16,442 nucleotides of DNA from Isohypsibius dastychi (Eukaryota; Tardigrada; Eutardigrada; Parachela; Isohypsibiidae): assembly GCA_034696485.1 (NCBI GenBank), contig JAQIWT010000679.1, positions 1-16,442 of the forward strand. The letters run 5' to 3'. This document shows positions 1 through 10,900 of the stretch, in pieces. The position numbers were made by a program, and so were the translations under genes. The stretch's first letter is position 1; the number at the start of each line of letters is the position of its first letter. Below the pieces are notes generated by a model that was given only the letters and a program-made list of their open reading frames with translations, ran no database searches and had not been told where the DNA came from.

Positions 1-77
1 AGTTTTCATTCGGCGAGGTGTCGCGATTTCAGAAATCATTTTTCGGCGAAATTTTCGACGAAGTGTCTGTACACGGT

Positions 78-384
78 TAAAATATTGAAAATGCGTGTAC
101 GAGCATTTCTGTGAAAAATTGACGAAAATTTGATAACTGTCTGAAATCCTACTAGTGTCAGTTCAAATGGACATCAAAATCAGGCTTGGAGACAGACCCC
201 ATAAATCCAACTAAAAATTGTAATCCGGCCTGAAGAAAATGCCTAGACCATCAGAACATGGATAAATTCAGATTTCAAGTTCCAGGTCAAAAACAGGCTT
301 GGGTCAAAATCAGAGTAAAATCGGTCAAGTCCATACCTATGACCGCATTCCCAATCTGCTTCTACTGCAAAATCCTTGACTGGG
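78..384. repeat. direct repeat copy 1 (307 bp)
   Basis: It runs from TAAAATATTGAAAATGCG to CTTGACTGGG and is repeated in the same orientation at 942-1253. I count about 20 substitutions plus one 5-bp indel (TCTGA missing here, beside CTATGACCG), so roughly 93% identity. There is internal similarity too: TCAAAATCAGGCTTGG near 174 recurs as TCAAAAACAGGCTTGG near 287. No coding content was recognised. Confidence 0.93.
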
Positions 385-642
385 GTTGGTCGGGCATCAT
401 TTCCGATCATTTTGCGGGCAGCAAAGTACTCATTATAGTGTGCGTATTATTGCTTGTTAGACGTTTATTTTGTGAATCGTGCGATTTCCATGGATAGGTT
501 TTTCATGAGCTATCGAGGCCAATATCAATTTTTTGGCACACTTTTTGAGCCCCCTCCACAGAACACCCCCTTAATTGCCACAAAAAACGAAGTCCGTATT
601 TTCTTGTCACTCGTATGTAAAATCGATACCTGCAGGTTCTTT

Positions 643-713
643 GCTCGACTGGTATAGCGGTTATAGCACTCGCGCAGGCGGTCAGGGTCGGTAGTTCGAT
701 TCTCTCCCTTGAC
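643..713 (+). other. degenerate tRNA-like sequence with Pol III A and B boxes
   Basis: TGGTATAGCGG (650-660) matches the A-box consensus TRGYNNARNGG at all fixed positions. AGTTCGATTCT (693-703) is close to the B box GGTTCGANNCC, and the spacing is normal. The T stem pairs at four of five positions including a wobble. The acceptor strands 643-649 and 707-713 mostly do not pair and no clean anticodon arm forms, so this is not a working tRNA. A tRNA-derived SINE head or a tRNA pseudogene is likely. It lies between the two direct repeats. Confidence 0.6.
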
Positions 714-941
714 GTTTACTAAATTACAAGTTTCTCATTCAGCATTGCTTCCATCAGAACGATATTTAACCACAGAATTAAATGCTATGTAAAAAGTAAT
801 TTAAATTCCGAAAAAGATTAAAGTACAAAAATGATTATACTTTCCCTGTTTTTAACTTGCTCCAGAAACTTGAAATTTCAGTTTTAAACCCAATTAGGAA
901 CAAATTGCAAAATTTTTACATCTGAGCCGGAATCAGGATAC

Positions 942-1253
942 TAAAATATTGAAAATGCGTGTACGAGCATTTCTATAAAAAATTGAGGAAAATCTGATGC
1001 TTGTCTGAAATCGTGTTAGCGTCAGTTCAAATGAACATCAAAATCAGGGTTGAAGACAGACACCATAAATCCAACTAAAAATTGTAATCCGGCTTGAAAA
1101 AAATGCCTAGACCATCAGAACATGGATAAATTCAGATTTCAAGTTCCAGGTCAAAAACAGGCTTGGGTCAAAATCAGGTTAAAATCGGTCAAGTCCATAG
1201 CTATGATCTGACCGCATTCCTAATCTGCTTCTACTGCAAAATTCTTGACTGGG
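942..1253. repeat. direct repeat copy 2 (312 bp)
   Basis: This is the second copy of the repeat at 78-384, in the same orientation, 557 bp downstream. Similarity starts and stops abruptly at both ends, so this is a discrete unit and not drifted low-complexity sequence. Its ends are not TG...CA and no target-site duplication was evident, so an LTR origin is not supported. Confidence 0.93.
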
Positions 1254-4200
1254 TGCGAGAAATATCAACCACCGGCAGTCCCTCTAGTAGTTCGCCATAG
1301 GTCGTTCGGTTTTTTATAGAATTTGCAAATTAGGTTAGTAACGTGTTTTTCTGTTGCAACGTTCGTGTTAAACGAGACGCCATTCGCGCACAGGAAAGGT
1401 GGTTTCACTCGTTGATAGCTGTTTATAATCAATTGATATGTTTTGCAAGCCTGTCAGAGCAGGAAGCCGCGGTCAGCCGATAATTCAGGATTATATCCAT
1501 TACCACAATTCCCAAATCGCATCTCCCTACGCCGAAAACGAGTAAAGCCTCTCACTTTGCTCCATCAGGGGGTGAGAGTTCTGTGTCGTGGGTAGCGAGC
1601 CAAAAGCGGGTTTTCGAGCTCAATTGATGCGTTATGGCATGTTGGGAGTCACGTCACGTCAGGAGCGAGAGAAGGACGATTACTAATGGATGGTCGGGCG
1701 GGTTGACGGGTGTAATAGGCGACACTAACATTCTAAACATGCTCATCCTCCCGGGCTTCAATCTACTCACGGATTATCTCCATTTCAACCATGCAGCACG
1801 TATCTTTTCATATTCATCAGTCAGGATGATCAGTCAGTTGTGAAAAATCAACTACGTTAAGCAATACACTCAGCAGATGTGTCACGGATATGCATGTTGT
1901 CCAAAAACGGTGACCTTTGCACGATTTAACATAAATTAGCTTAATCTTGCTCAAACATGTCAAAAACGTCAAAGATGTGCTGAAGTAGAAAAAAACGTTT
2001 CTGCCTTTTACGCAATTATCAAATGCGAAAATCTGCTCTAACCCATTTTTTGGGTATTTTTGAAATGTGAACCAAAAACCTGATGTAATACGAAAATGAA
2101 TATGTAAATTATAATAATCAATAAATTTAAATATATTAAATACATAAATGAGGTTTTCTTTACAATAATACTAACGAATTTAGATTGTACACTAAAACAT
2201 ACAACAAAGATGCTCGTTTGGCGCACCTAGACCTCCTCAACTAAATAACTTACATATTCAGACTAACATGTCCTTGTTTCTGCATCTTTCCGCCATCTTC
2301 AATCTTGCCAGTAGTTGAACAAGAGCAAGAAAGTTAAAGACGGTAGGTATTTATTCTGAGTGATGCTTCTAAATACTTGTCCGGCTCAGCATACTAATTT
2401 GCCGCAAATGTCAGCTTGAATTGCCAAAAACGCTACTGTCGCGACTTTTTAAGAGTGTTGACTAGCAAAGAGGTTTGTTTGACAAGTGGCCCATGGACCT
2501 TCGCCTGTGAAAACAAGGTGTTCGGTCAAGCGTGTTGTTATTGCATATATTAACTACTATAGATATTGTCGACCGACGACAATCTTGATTGATTGTCCAC
2601 TTATCCACGACAACTTCTCACTGGGTCATCTCCATCAGACTCTAGCCTCCGATCCCCCCTTTCTTTCCGGCTAAAATCTGACCCGGCCTCGAATGGTCTC
2701 CTTCGTCATCCAACCATGAAATTTATGAGAAATATGAACAACTCCACAGTTCCGAAGACACGGGGTTCAAAATCGGAGCAGTTAGTTAAAGCATAGACGA
2801 CAGCACTCCAGATAAATAACAAAAATAATTTTCCCTGAAAACTGCACCGCAATATATCATCATTCGCTTTTTGGAAATCTTTTAACTATGGTAAAGCCTC
2901 ACATCGTTCAAGCTCGATTCACGAATCAGGTTTTAAATTTGCTCACATCCACCGAAAATGTTAAATATTTGTACTTTATTCTGACTTGAAAAACATGATT
3001 GTTTCTGTGAATTAAAATCGAAACAATTCAAAAGTTATTCACTTGTTCCGTATTTATGTTTAGTGATCCTTTCTGGAAGTTAGGCAGACCAGAGAATGTA
3101 CAAAAAGCATCAGCTGCCGCTCTTTGTTTGGCTAAATATCTTTTGATTTTCGGCTAAAGAATGGCGACAGATGATCTTTTTTGGAGATTCCAAGTTGGAC
3201 TGAAAATGGCCGCCGACACTCCCCAGCGCTCATCTTCACCCCACTGATTACGGGAGGATGATATAAGGTGTCAGTCATCATGAATGATGGCAGGTAAGCC
3301 TTTTCTTCTTCACTTTAGCTCCATTTCGGGACAGATAAAGGAGCGAGTAAGTAATCCCAAGTGTCGGTGTCATGGAAGATATTTACGGAGGACGGATAAT
3401 CCTGTCCATCCTTTTGAAATATGAAAAGTGAATTCTGAAGGGGACCCAGCTTAGGCTTAACAAAGTTAACTGTCAATGATGTTTGCGGATGGCCCTTTTT
3501 CAGACGGTTATTAAGAGTTGGGCGCCTGTCCATCCCGAAAGGTATAATCTTCAAACGCTGCTTCATTTACGGGATGGCCTGACTGATAATCTGTCTGCAA
3601 ACACAAGCTCATCAATGGAGCTTGTAATAGACACCTACGGACCAGCCCCCCTTAATTATTCCTCCCTAATAAAGTCGCCCCCTTGAGTCGAGATGTTTGA
3701 AGGAGGAGAAGCGAGACACACGGAATTGTCATTTGACGCCTCATATCATCTATAGATGGAGACGGTATACCGTCTAAAGAATGTGAGATTTGAATGAATT
3801 AGCGATGTTCTGGCTGAAAGGTCACTCATGCTGAGATTGATGGATTCCAGAACATTTCCCATAAAATCAAAGAATGGTATTCAAAGCGAAGTTTGTCTGT
3901 AAACATCTCAGAGTAAATTACGTTTGACGACCGTTTGATACCGATCTAAAAGGCGGAAAGAGGGTGGAATGAGAACGTAAAAGAAGCCTGATGAGAAAAC
4001 AGAAGGGAGAAATTAAATATAAATATAAATGCAAGATTCGCCGTCAAGATATCGCGCCTAGATGAGAGCAATTAAACGAGACATTACAAAATTAATGAGT
4101 TTGTCATCTTTTACTACAGCTCCGCTCTTTTTCGACCGCAAAGTGATCTTCTGGGAATATCCACCAGAAATCATATCAACATTCATTTTTCAACATAGGC

Positions 4201-4444
4201 TCGTTTCCCCGTATTTTAAACACATGTCTTCAACTCATCAGTTCCAAAACACAAAACCCTGTTTGAGGGAGATAGTTCCACGATTTTTTTATCTGATAAA
4301 ATAAACGTTAGCGCACTCAGGCAATCTCTAAAAAATAAAATTTTCTCCACAAGAAAAAGAACATGTACAACTTGCAAACAGCAATGTCTCACACCAAAAA
4401 CCGGAAACTCGCACACAACATTCCTCAAATCATACTCTGCCAAA
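1254..4444. other. intergenic region downstream of tbx2, no gene recognised
   Basis: Only short chance reading frames are present, on both strands, none with a recognisable domain or a splice-supported extension. The contents worth naming are an AT-rich stretch (2091-2150), the tandem element GTCACGTCACGTCA near 1648, the paired palindromes at 3747-3775 and a GAAAATGGCCGCC motif near 3202. Confidence 0.6.
3747..3775. repeat. two abutting perfect palindromes (12 bp and 16 bp)
   Basis: CATCTATAGATG (3747-3758) and AGACGGTATACCGTCT (3760-3775) are each perfectly self-complementary and separated by a single G. Such paired dyads could be binding sites for homodimeric proteins or a cruciform-prone site; the function is unknown. 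Confidence 0.85.
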
Positions 4445-4671
4445 TTTATTGCTCAGAATTGAAAATACTGGCAGATTTTAATCTTCACTAAGAGACCGGT
4501 CACGCCATTTGCTGATGAGGAGGAAGAGAGTAGAGGATGAAGTGAAGATTGTATTCTCCGACAAGGATGCCATCATTTACCAAATTTACGGGCGGTCTGC
4601 TAGGGGGTGAGCGTTTATCAGGAGGAGAGATCAGGCAACAAAAATGGAAATTCCACCAGCTCTTCATTTGA
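4445..4671 (-). terminator. probable 3' UTR with AATAAA poly(A) signal
   Basis: The canonical hexamer AATAAA (TTTATT on the plus strand at 4445-4450) lies about 222 bp after the stop codon, with a weaker ATTAAA at 4477-4482. Cleavage would be expected some 10-20 bp beyond 4445. The transcript end itself is inferred. Confidence 0.55.
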
Positions 4672-4953
4672 TCACAGATTATCTCGTTTCTCCATTTTGA
4701 TGATGTTTTTATGCTCGGAACTGGATGATTTATCGCGCTTCTCTTTTTTAGTACTTTCTATGCCGCTGACCAGCTTCTCTATGCTGTACAGATCCGAACC
4801 CTTCTTCTTCGGCCGATCTTCAACGTTTTTCGATGAGGGGACTGGAGGACTGACACTGGAGGCATGTGATTTGGGCGAAGGACTTGGGGACTCCGAAGTA
4901 CGGTTCGTGGGGGACTCAACTGATCGCGAACTACATGATCTTTGTTGCGGGAT
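4672..4953 (-). CDS. tbx2: tbx2 exon 10: C-terminal motif and stop
   Basis: This exon encodes residues 498-590 and the TGA stop. A Ser/Pro-rich segment ([11 protein letters not shown]) leads to [14 protein letters not shown] (551-564), the counterpart of ELQSIQRLVSGLES in vertebrate TBX2. It ends in a basic tail with IKME (582-585), a consensus SUMO acceptor. The acceptor is cttgtttcag. Confidence 0.93.
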   Translation of the reverse strand: MPQQRSCSSRSVESPTNRTSESPSPSPKSHASSVSPPVPSSKNVEDRPKKKGSDLYSIEKLVSGIESTKKEKRDKSSSSEHKNIIKMEKRDNL

Positions 4954-7900
4954 CTGAAACAAACAAGAATTCATTGAAAATTCTTCAATCAGTTATAAAA
5001 TCAAGTAGTGTTGATTTATTTGCGGTCTACCTGATAAGGCATGAAGCGGTGAGCTCGTGGTTGTGCGAAGGAAGCCATTGAAGGAGAAAATGCATTTGGC
5101 CCGTAATGTCCCATCAAGGGGAAATTCGGGAAGAAGATCTGATTTGGATTCATATAAGATGAAGATGGCGGATAAAGTCCATTGAAATGATGGAACTGGT
5201 TGAAAGATACCGGTGCACTGGGATCCGGATGAGAGGGAGGAGGATGTGGAAGATGGGAAGGGAAGTGATGATTTTGAATTGGAAAACGTCCGTTCGGGAG
5301 ATTGGGTTTGATATTCGATGATGGATCCCAATTTGGAGAATGCTTTTTCTCGGGCTGGACATCGGATGAATGTGATCCATTTTCGTCATCCGAATGCATG
5401 TCATCATCTTCGTCTTTTTCATCGAGACATTTTTTCGATTCTGAAATATTTTTGTCAGTTCAGCCTGAAGTTCAATTTCCTATTCATTTCGTACCTGATT
5501 TTTCCCCATCTTCTTCGACTCTGATCTGTCTCTTCTCCTTTTCGTCCTTTCCGCCATTTTGTTGATTATTTGGAAGTTTCGATGATTTGGAGATTGACGA
5601 GTGATGATGTGATTGCATTTGAAGTCGCCTGCAATATCATGAACCTGAATTATTGATTCGAAACATGGCTTTAGAAATGTGATCATCCTCAGTTCTCCAT
5701 TCATATTTCAACACGATACGGATGATCTGTTTCAATAGAACCGGCGCACTAAAAGGCTTGTCAATTAATTAAACCATCCAAATAATAGATACTCTCTTTA
5801 TATGGACTTCTTTTCATTAACATTGTTTCTTTTATGACTTCGTTACACCTTCCCAATCAACTTGTCAAACACACATTCCGACTCTTTCTAATTAACTCTC
5901 CGTCGGACATAGTGATTTCACGCAGCTTACTTTTTCTCTCTTTTTCCGGCGCCGGTGTCGCGAAATCCTTTGGCGAATGGATTATTGTCGATCTTCAGCT
6001 GCGTAATCTATTCGGAAAAACAGAAACAAAGGTCACATTTTGAAAACATAGATGTTTGATGGAAAAAATGATAGATGGCAAAATGTGGTCATTAATTATC
6101 TTTTAATAATCGGTTGTAAAGTTCAGACAACAAAAGTCAACTTGTAAAACCGAGCCACCGAATGTGAGAAGGTTTTTCAGTCCGTAATTAAATGGGTGGC
6201 AATTATCGATAGAAAAAACCAGGTCATACGAAAGGAAAATAATCAAAAATATATAATTGCTGACAGATATTCTCTCATTCAGCAGAAGCTGTTGGGTATC
6301 AGAAAAACCTTGTTTGACGACATTTCTTTTTGGCAACTAGTTTTAGGCGTTCAACTCTGCGCGAATTTGGCCTCACCTTTTCATTCTGATAAGCCGTCAC
6401 TGCAAAAAACCAGGAAATATTTTCAGATACGAAAATCATGTTTTTGGAATTTAAATCTTACCGGCGACAAACTGGGTTTCCGGGAAGACAAAAGTTCGGA
6501 AAGATCGATAGGGGAGTCGAAAGACGTCCATCACATCGGATGCTCGGACAACATGAAGTCGCGGCTGATATTTGTGCATCGAATTGAGGATTGTCTGAAA
6601 AGTGGAAAAATTAAAATCAACAAATCAATATCAATATTCTCAAGCTGTTATTTCTAAATTTGCATCATGTTTCCTTTCGTTCTTGATTTTCAGGGCGCAC
6701 TTCAAGACCTTCTCAGCGGTTCAGGTCTTACAAACATTTACTCATCAATAAAGTGTCAAGAGGAGCGGCTTGTTCGCAAAAAGGCAAATCTCAAGTGACA
6801 TTTCAAAAATGAGAGACAGCTTCAAGTTTGAATATTCGCTGGTGCGCCACCGAATTCCACCGCAGTTGGCGCTTCACAGTTTAAAATCCCTTCCATTTGA
6901 TTAAGAGGCTATAGAAGACAAGTTAGTTCTCACCCACTCCAAATAAGCCAAAGTAAAAAATAGACCAACTTATGAGTGCAATGCCGTCCCATCAAAAACC
7001 CATTCCAGCCATGTTTTTCAAGCCGCCATTTTGCATTTCCACCCCATTCACGCTAATGATCACACAAGTTGAGCCTGTGTGTGCGTTAAAAATATCATCC
7101 ATCGATTTTCTGTCATTGGATAATCTGATATCTGGTTGCGGGTTCTGCAAACTGTTTAGATGATCAAAGTGATATGCGGGAAGGGAGAAAGTAAAGAGCT
7201 AGAGAACAGATGTCCCCATTCTCAACGCTTATTTTTTCAGCTCTTCTTCCGTCATAATATCTCAGTTTCTCCACTCTATCTAAGTTTTGGATGCATTTCA
7301 GAATGCACTACTCAACTTTAACAAGAGGCAAAATGAGCTAACGTAAATAACACTGCAAAACTCAATTTCAATATTCAAACATTTATCATATTTGGAAATC
7401 AGTTTCTGCGTTCGGGTCATTCTCATATTCGCGTCACCTTTTTACACCCTCATCTCTTGGTAGCATTCGACCTGTGACGACAAACTCAAATGGCCGACGT
7501 TATTTTCCGCTTCTCCTTTCTCTTTTTTAAGCTAGTCGATTAAATTGCGCCACTCTGTCAATATTACTTTATCCGCTTAGTAAATCTGCTTTATTAACTG
7601 ACCCACGGATGGTGAGTCAATCTTGCGCTCGCTCCTCTCGATTCCGTTTCAACTTATCAAGAATGGCTTCTTACCAGTGGATTGTTGATACTTACAAATC
7701 CATGTTTGTCCGAAATATTATTCGTCAATTTGAACTTGTGAAACGTGATCAGCTTTTGCATCCATTGCTCGCCCGTTAACGGCGAGTCCGGATGAACGTA
7801 CATCCGCTTTGGCATTTCCGGATCAGCCTTTCCAGCCACCATCCATCGAGAATTATGGAATTTATATCTGACAAAAAAAAGACAATCAATAACGCGAAAG

Positions 7901-10900
7901 TAAAGGTCGAACTAAAAAATATCAGGAATTGAATTAAAAATTACTTGCAAACTACTCAGCGTGAAATTTTTTTCGCAGAACGGCGGAATTTTATTTAATA
8001 ATTTTTATAATAAAGCAGCTCAAGTTGCTTCGTGGGAATCATAAAATCTTGATTTATTACCGGCAGTCATCCGCTGGGACAATGTCCAAAAGCAAGACAT
8101 ATTTGGCTCGCTTATCCAGTCCGCTGACTTTGATTTTGAACGCCGGGAACATTCGCCTGTAATTAATAACTCGATTATCGCAGGCCGAAAACTGGTTTTC
8201 CACGAAGCGGCGAGCTGGCAAACAGCGCGAAAATGAGGTCGAAGCTTGGGTGCAAAACGTCACACTGTCAGAAAACATGCTAGTACGGTTGGAGCGCGCG
8301 GAAAATATGAGATAATTGCCGCGCCGCAGTGACAGCGCGCGTCTTTGACAAATTATCTGGCACCGCACGTTGGACACTCTAGAAATGTGATTTATTTTCT
8401 CGGCTGTCTAAAAAACCCTTCCAACACATAGCCATAAATAAATGAAAATTTCGTTCGACTCGGAAAAATGCAATTAAAAATCGATGGCTTGACCGGCCGC
8501 TCGTAAACAAGCGTGGAAATTAATTGGTCGCCACTGGATATGTAATTTGTAAATGAGCGTAATGACCAAAGTGATTTCCAGCACTTTTCATCCTCGACTG
8601 GCTAATACATCATTTGGAAGAATAGCATGTCAGCGAGTGGAGAAATCAAAATCAAAAGGATGAAATTTAGTAATCAGGACTATTGTCGCACATTTTGAAG
8701 GATGGAATGATGAGAGGAAAGATGATACATCATCGTTTCACTCGCTAATTCAATAAAAGACCACGAAACGAATGCTTCATCTATTGTACTTCACAAGAAA
8801 AAATCCAATTCATCAACTGCAGCAAAAAAAGGAACAGCGATGGGAAAAAATCAGAAAAATGTCAGCTCTAAAAATTCTCAAAACAAAATGGCTTTTCCAA
8901 TATAGTCAATACGGAATTTTTTGAAATGAATTCTGACTCCGATTAGGTTTTCATCTCGATTTGAAAACAACTCGGCAAATCGCGCAATTTTTCGCACCGC
9001 AGAGTTAATCCCAAAATTGCGTCTCTATTGAACCGAACTAAGTTTCTTAACATCTTTAGAGGATGGAAAATAAATAAAGTGTTTAATTTGTGTGGCTGTG
9101 ATCGCGCCGCGGGTGACTTGATCTGATGGAATCCGGTGAAACTGGTTAAAATACAAACACGCACTGCAACCAAAGGAGATGATGACATTTCTATCAGAGA
9201 AATGTTCGTCTTATTTGCAGATCTAAAAGAGAGGTGAGCTCTAAACGACTAAGACCCCCAACGCAACGTGTTGTAAATAGCGCTATTGAAAGTGACACAA
9301 TAAACACCCCAGTAAATAAATCCGTGAAAACTCATATCAGACGCCAGAGTGGCAGATTAAATTACAAAACTCAACAGTTGCCATTATCATCCCAAACAAT
9401 GAACGCCTTCTCATATTCAATTCTACAATTCACGAGAGAGAAGGAGGTACAAAATGTACTTCACTTTTGACAACCAGAACTCTTCACTCTTTTCGGCTTC
9501 TGTCTCCCTCTCTTCTCTAAAATCCAGACTATGGCCCACTGGCGTGTGCCACACATAACAATCAACAACAAAATGGCCGAAGTCTCAGCTTTCCAAAGCA
9601 GAATCTGACACCTTTCTACCAAGCTGCCACATCAGCACAATTTCAATCTTCAATCTTCAATTTCCAATTCCAAAAAGCTCAGAAATAATTCCCGGACAAA
9701 GCCCAAGAAATTCACTAATACTCCGTGCAAAAAAATCTGACTGACGCCACTTTTATCCCATGTGCTTCACTTTGACAGATTTTGAAGGTTCCTAACTTTT
9801 ACGGAACAGATGAAATTCAACGGCTTTCGCTTTGAAAAGCCAGAAGGCGCATTTTGGCAAGAGATGGAGAGTTGACCTCGGCAAAGTAAGGGGAAGTGAC
9901 ATTCTTGTGAAACACCGACTCAGAAGTCAGAACAGGGCCACATTGATTGGAACAGAATCGACTGCCAAGAAACCCAGAATTCCACCCTAAAATTGTAGTG
10001 GCCAAAAACAACAAAGTAGTTACCGAAACATGAGATAAATTGGTACGACCAAACAAAGCAGTATTTTGTCAAAAATCGTCTCATCCAAAAAATTCAGGAT
10101 AATCTGTAAAGTGTAATTACTGTTGTTATTGGCCATATTCGGTCAAATGGATCAGCAAAATAATTATAAACAAAACATGCAACACAAGAGAAATCTCCGC
10201 CGTTATGGCGCGAGGTGTGAATTCAAGATCGCGCGCTCCAGCCTGTACAGTACAGCCGTTATTTTTCAGCCACTGACTTTCAAAACGTGATCGAAATTTC
10301 ATAAAAATCAAGACGTTTATTATTATTTCATAACAATCGATTCAGACATCTGATTCAATATGGTCAAGGCAGAATGTAGATCAAACTAATAATGCACCGT
10401 ACCTGCCACTTTTCGTGATCACTGCAAGAAAAGATAAAAAAATGTCAGACACTTTGCCCATCACGCAGTTCTGATTGAAATCATCATTATCATAATTAAC
10501 TCTTCTTTACTCACCCATTTCGGTTCCCAGTTGCGCAAATTCAGTCCATAATTCCATTTGATCCAGTTCAACTTTTGGGTCATCATCGACATCATCTTGA
10601 ATAATCTCGTGACTTCTTAACCCACCGCCGGACATATTGCGGGAAAAATCTGACATTCCATTCGGGATATTTGGACCGGGGAGAAATGACGGTGTGGAAG
10701 ACGCGGAAGATGGAGAATTGAATTTTTGCAAAAACGGGAATGCGTTCATCGCAGCAGCGGCGGCTGCGGCTGCTTGAGCCTGCTGATGATAATGAGGATA
10801 TAAAAAGGCAGCATTCAACGCGGCGGATGCCGATCCCATTTGTCCATTCCGGGATAGTATCGAGTTCATTGAGAAATCCGGACGATTTGGTAATAAATCC

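Larger units (their letters stand above)
8157..10402 (-). other. tbx2 intron 2 (2246 bp), candidate regulatory intron
   Basis: This is the largest intron, between the 19-nt microexon and exon 3. Its 3' portion (about 8180-8345) is richer in CG dinucleotides than the surroundings and holds the inverted repeat GAAAACTGGTTTTC (8187-8200). The neighbouring 8460-8580 stretch is dense in homeodomain-type cores and has a forkhead core. A T-box half-site lies at 10213-10221 and a 7-bp tandem repeat at 9642-9669. No protein-coding gene was found in it. Confidence 0.85.

Noticed and set aside
643-713. A functional tRNA gene.
   Set aside because: The A box is perfect but the acceptor stem does not pair and no clean anticodon arm forms; kept only as a tRNA-like/SINE-type sequence.
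6196-6657. A 153-codon plus-strand frame.
   Set aside because: It is antisense to tbx2 exons 5 and 6, whose T-box identity is certain.
8157-8278. The frame of exon 3 stays open upstream through intron 2 to an in-frame ATG at 8278, suggesting an alternative first exon.
   Set aside because: The added residues match no T-box protein, and such a product would lack VITKSG and the first T-box strand. The microexon model explains the domain fully. 5' RACE would decide.
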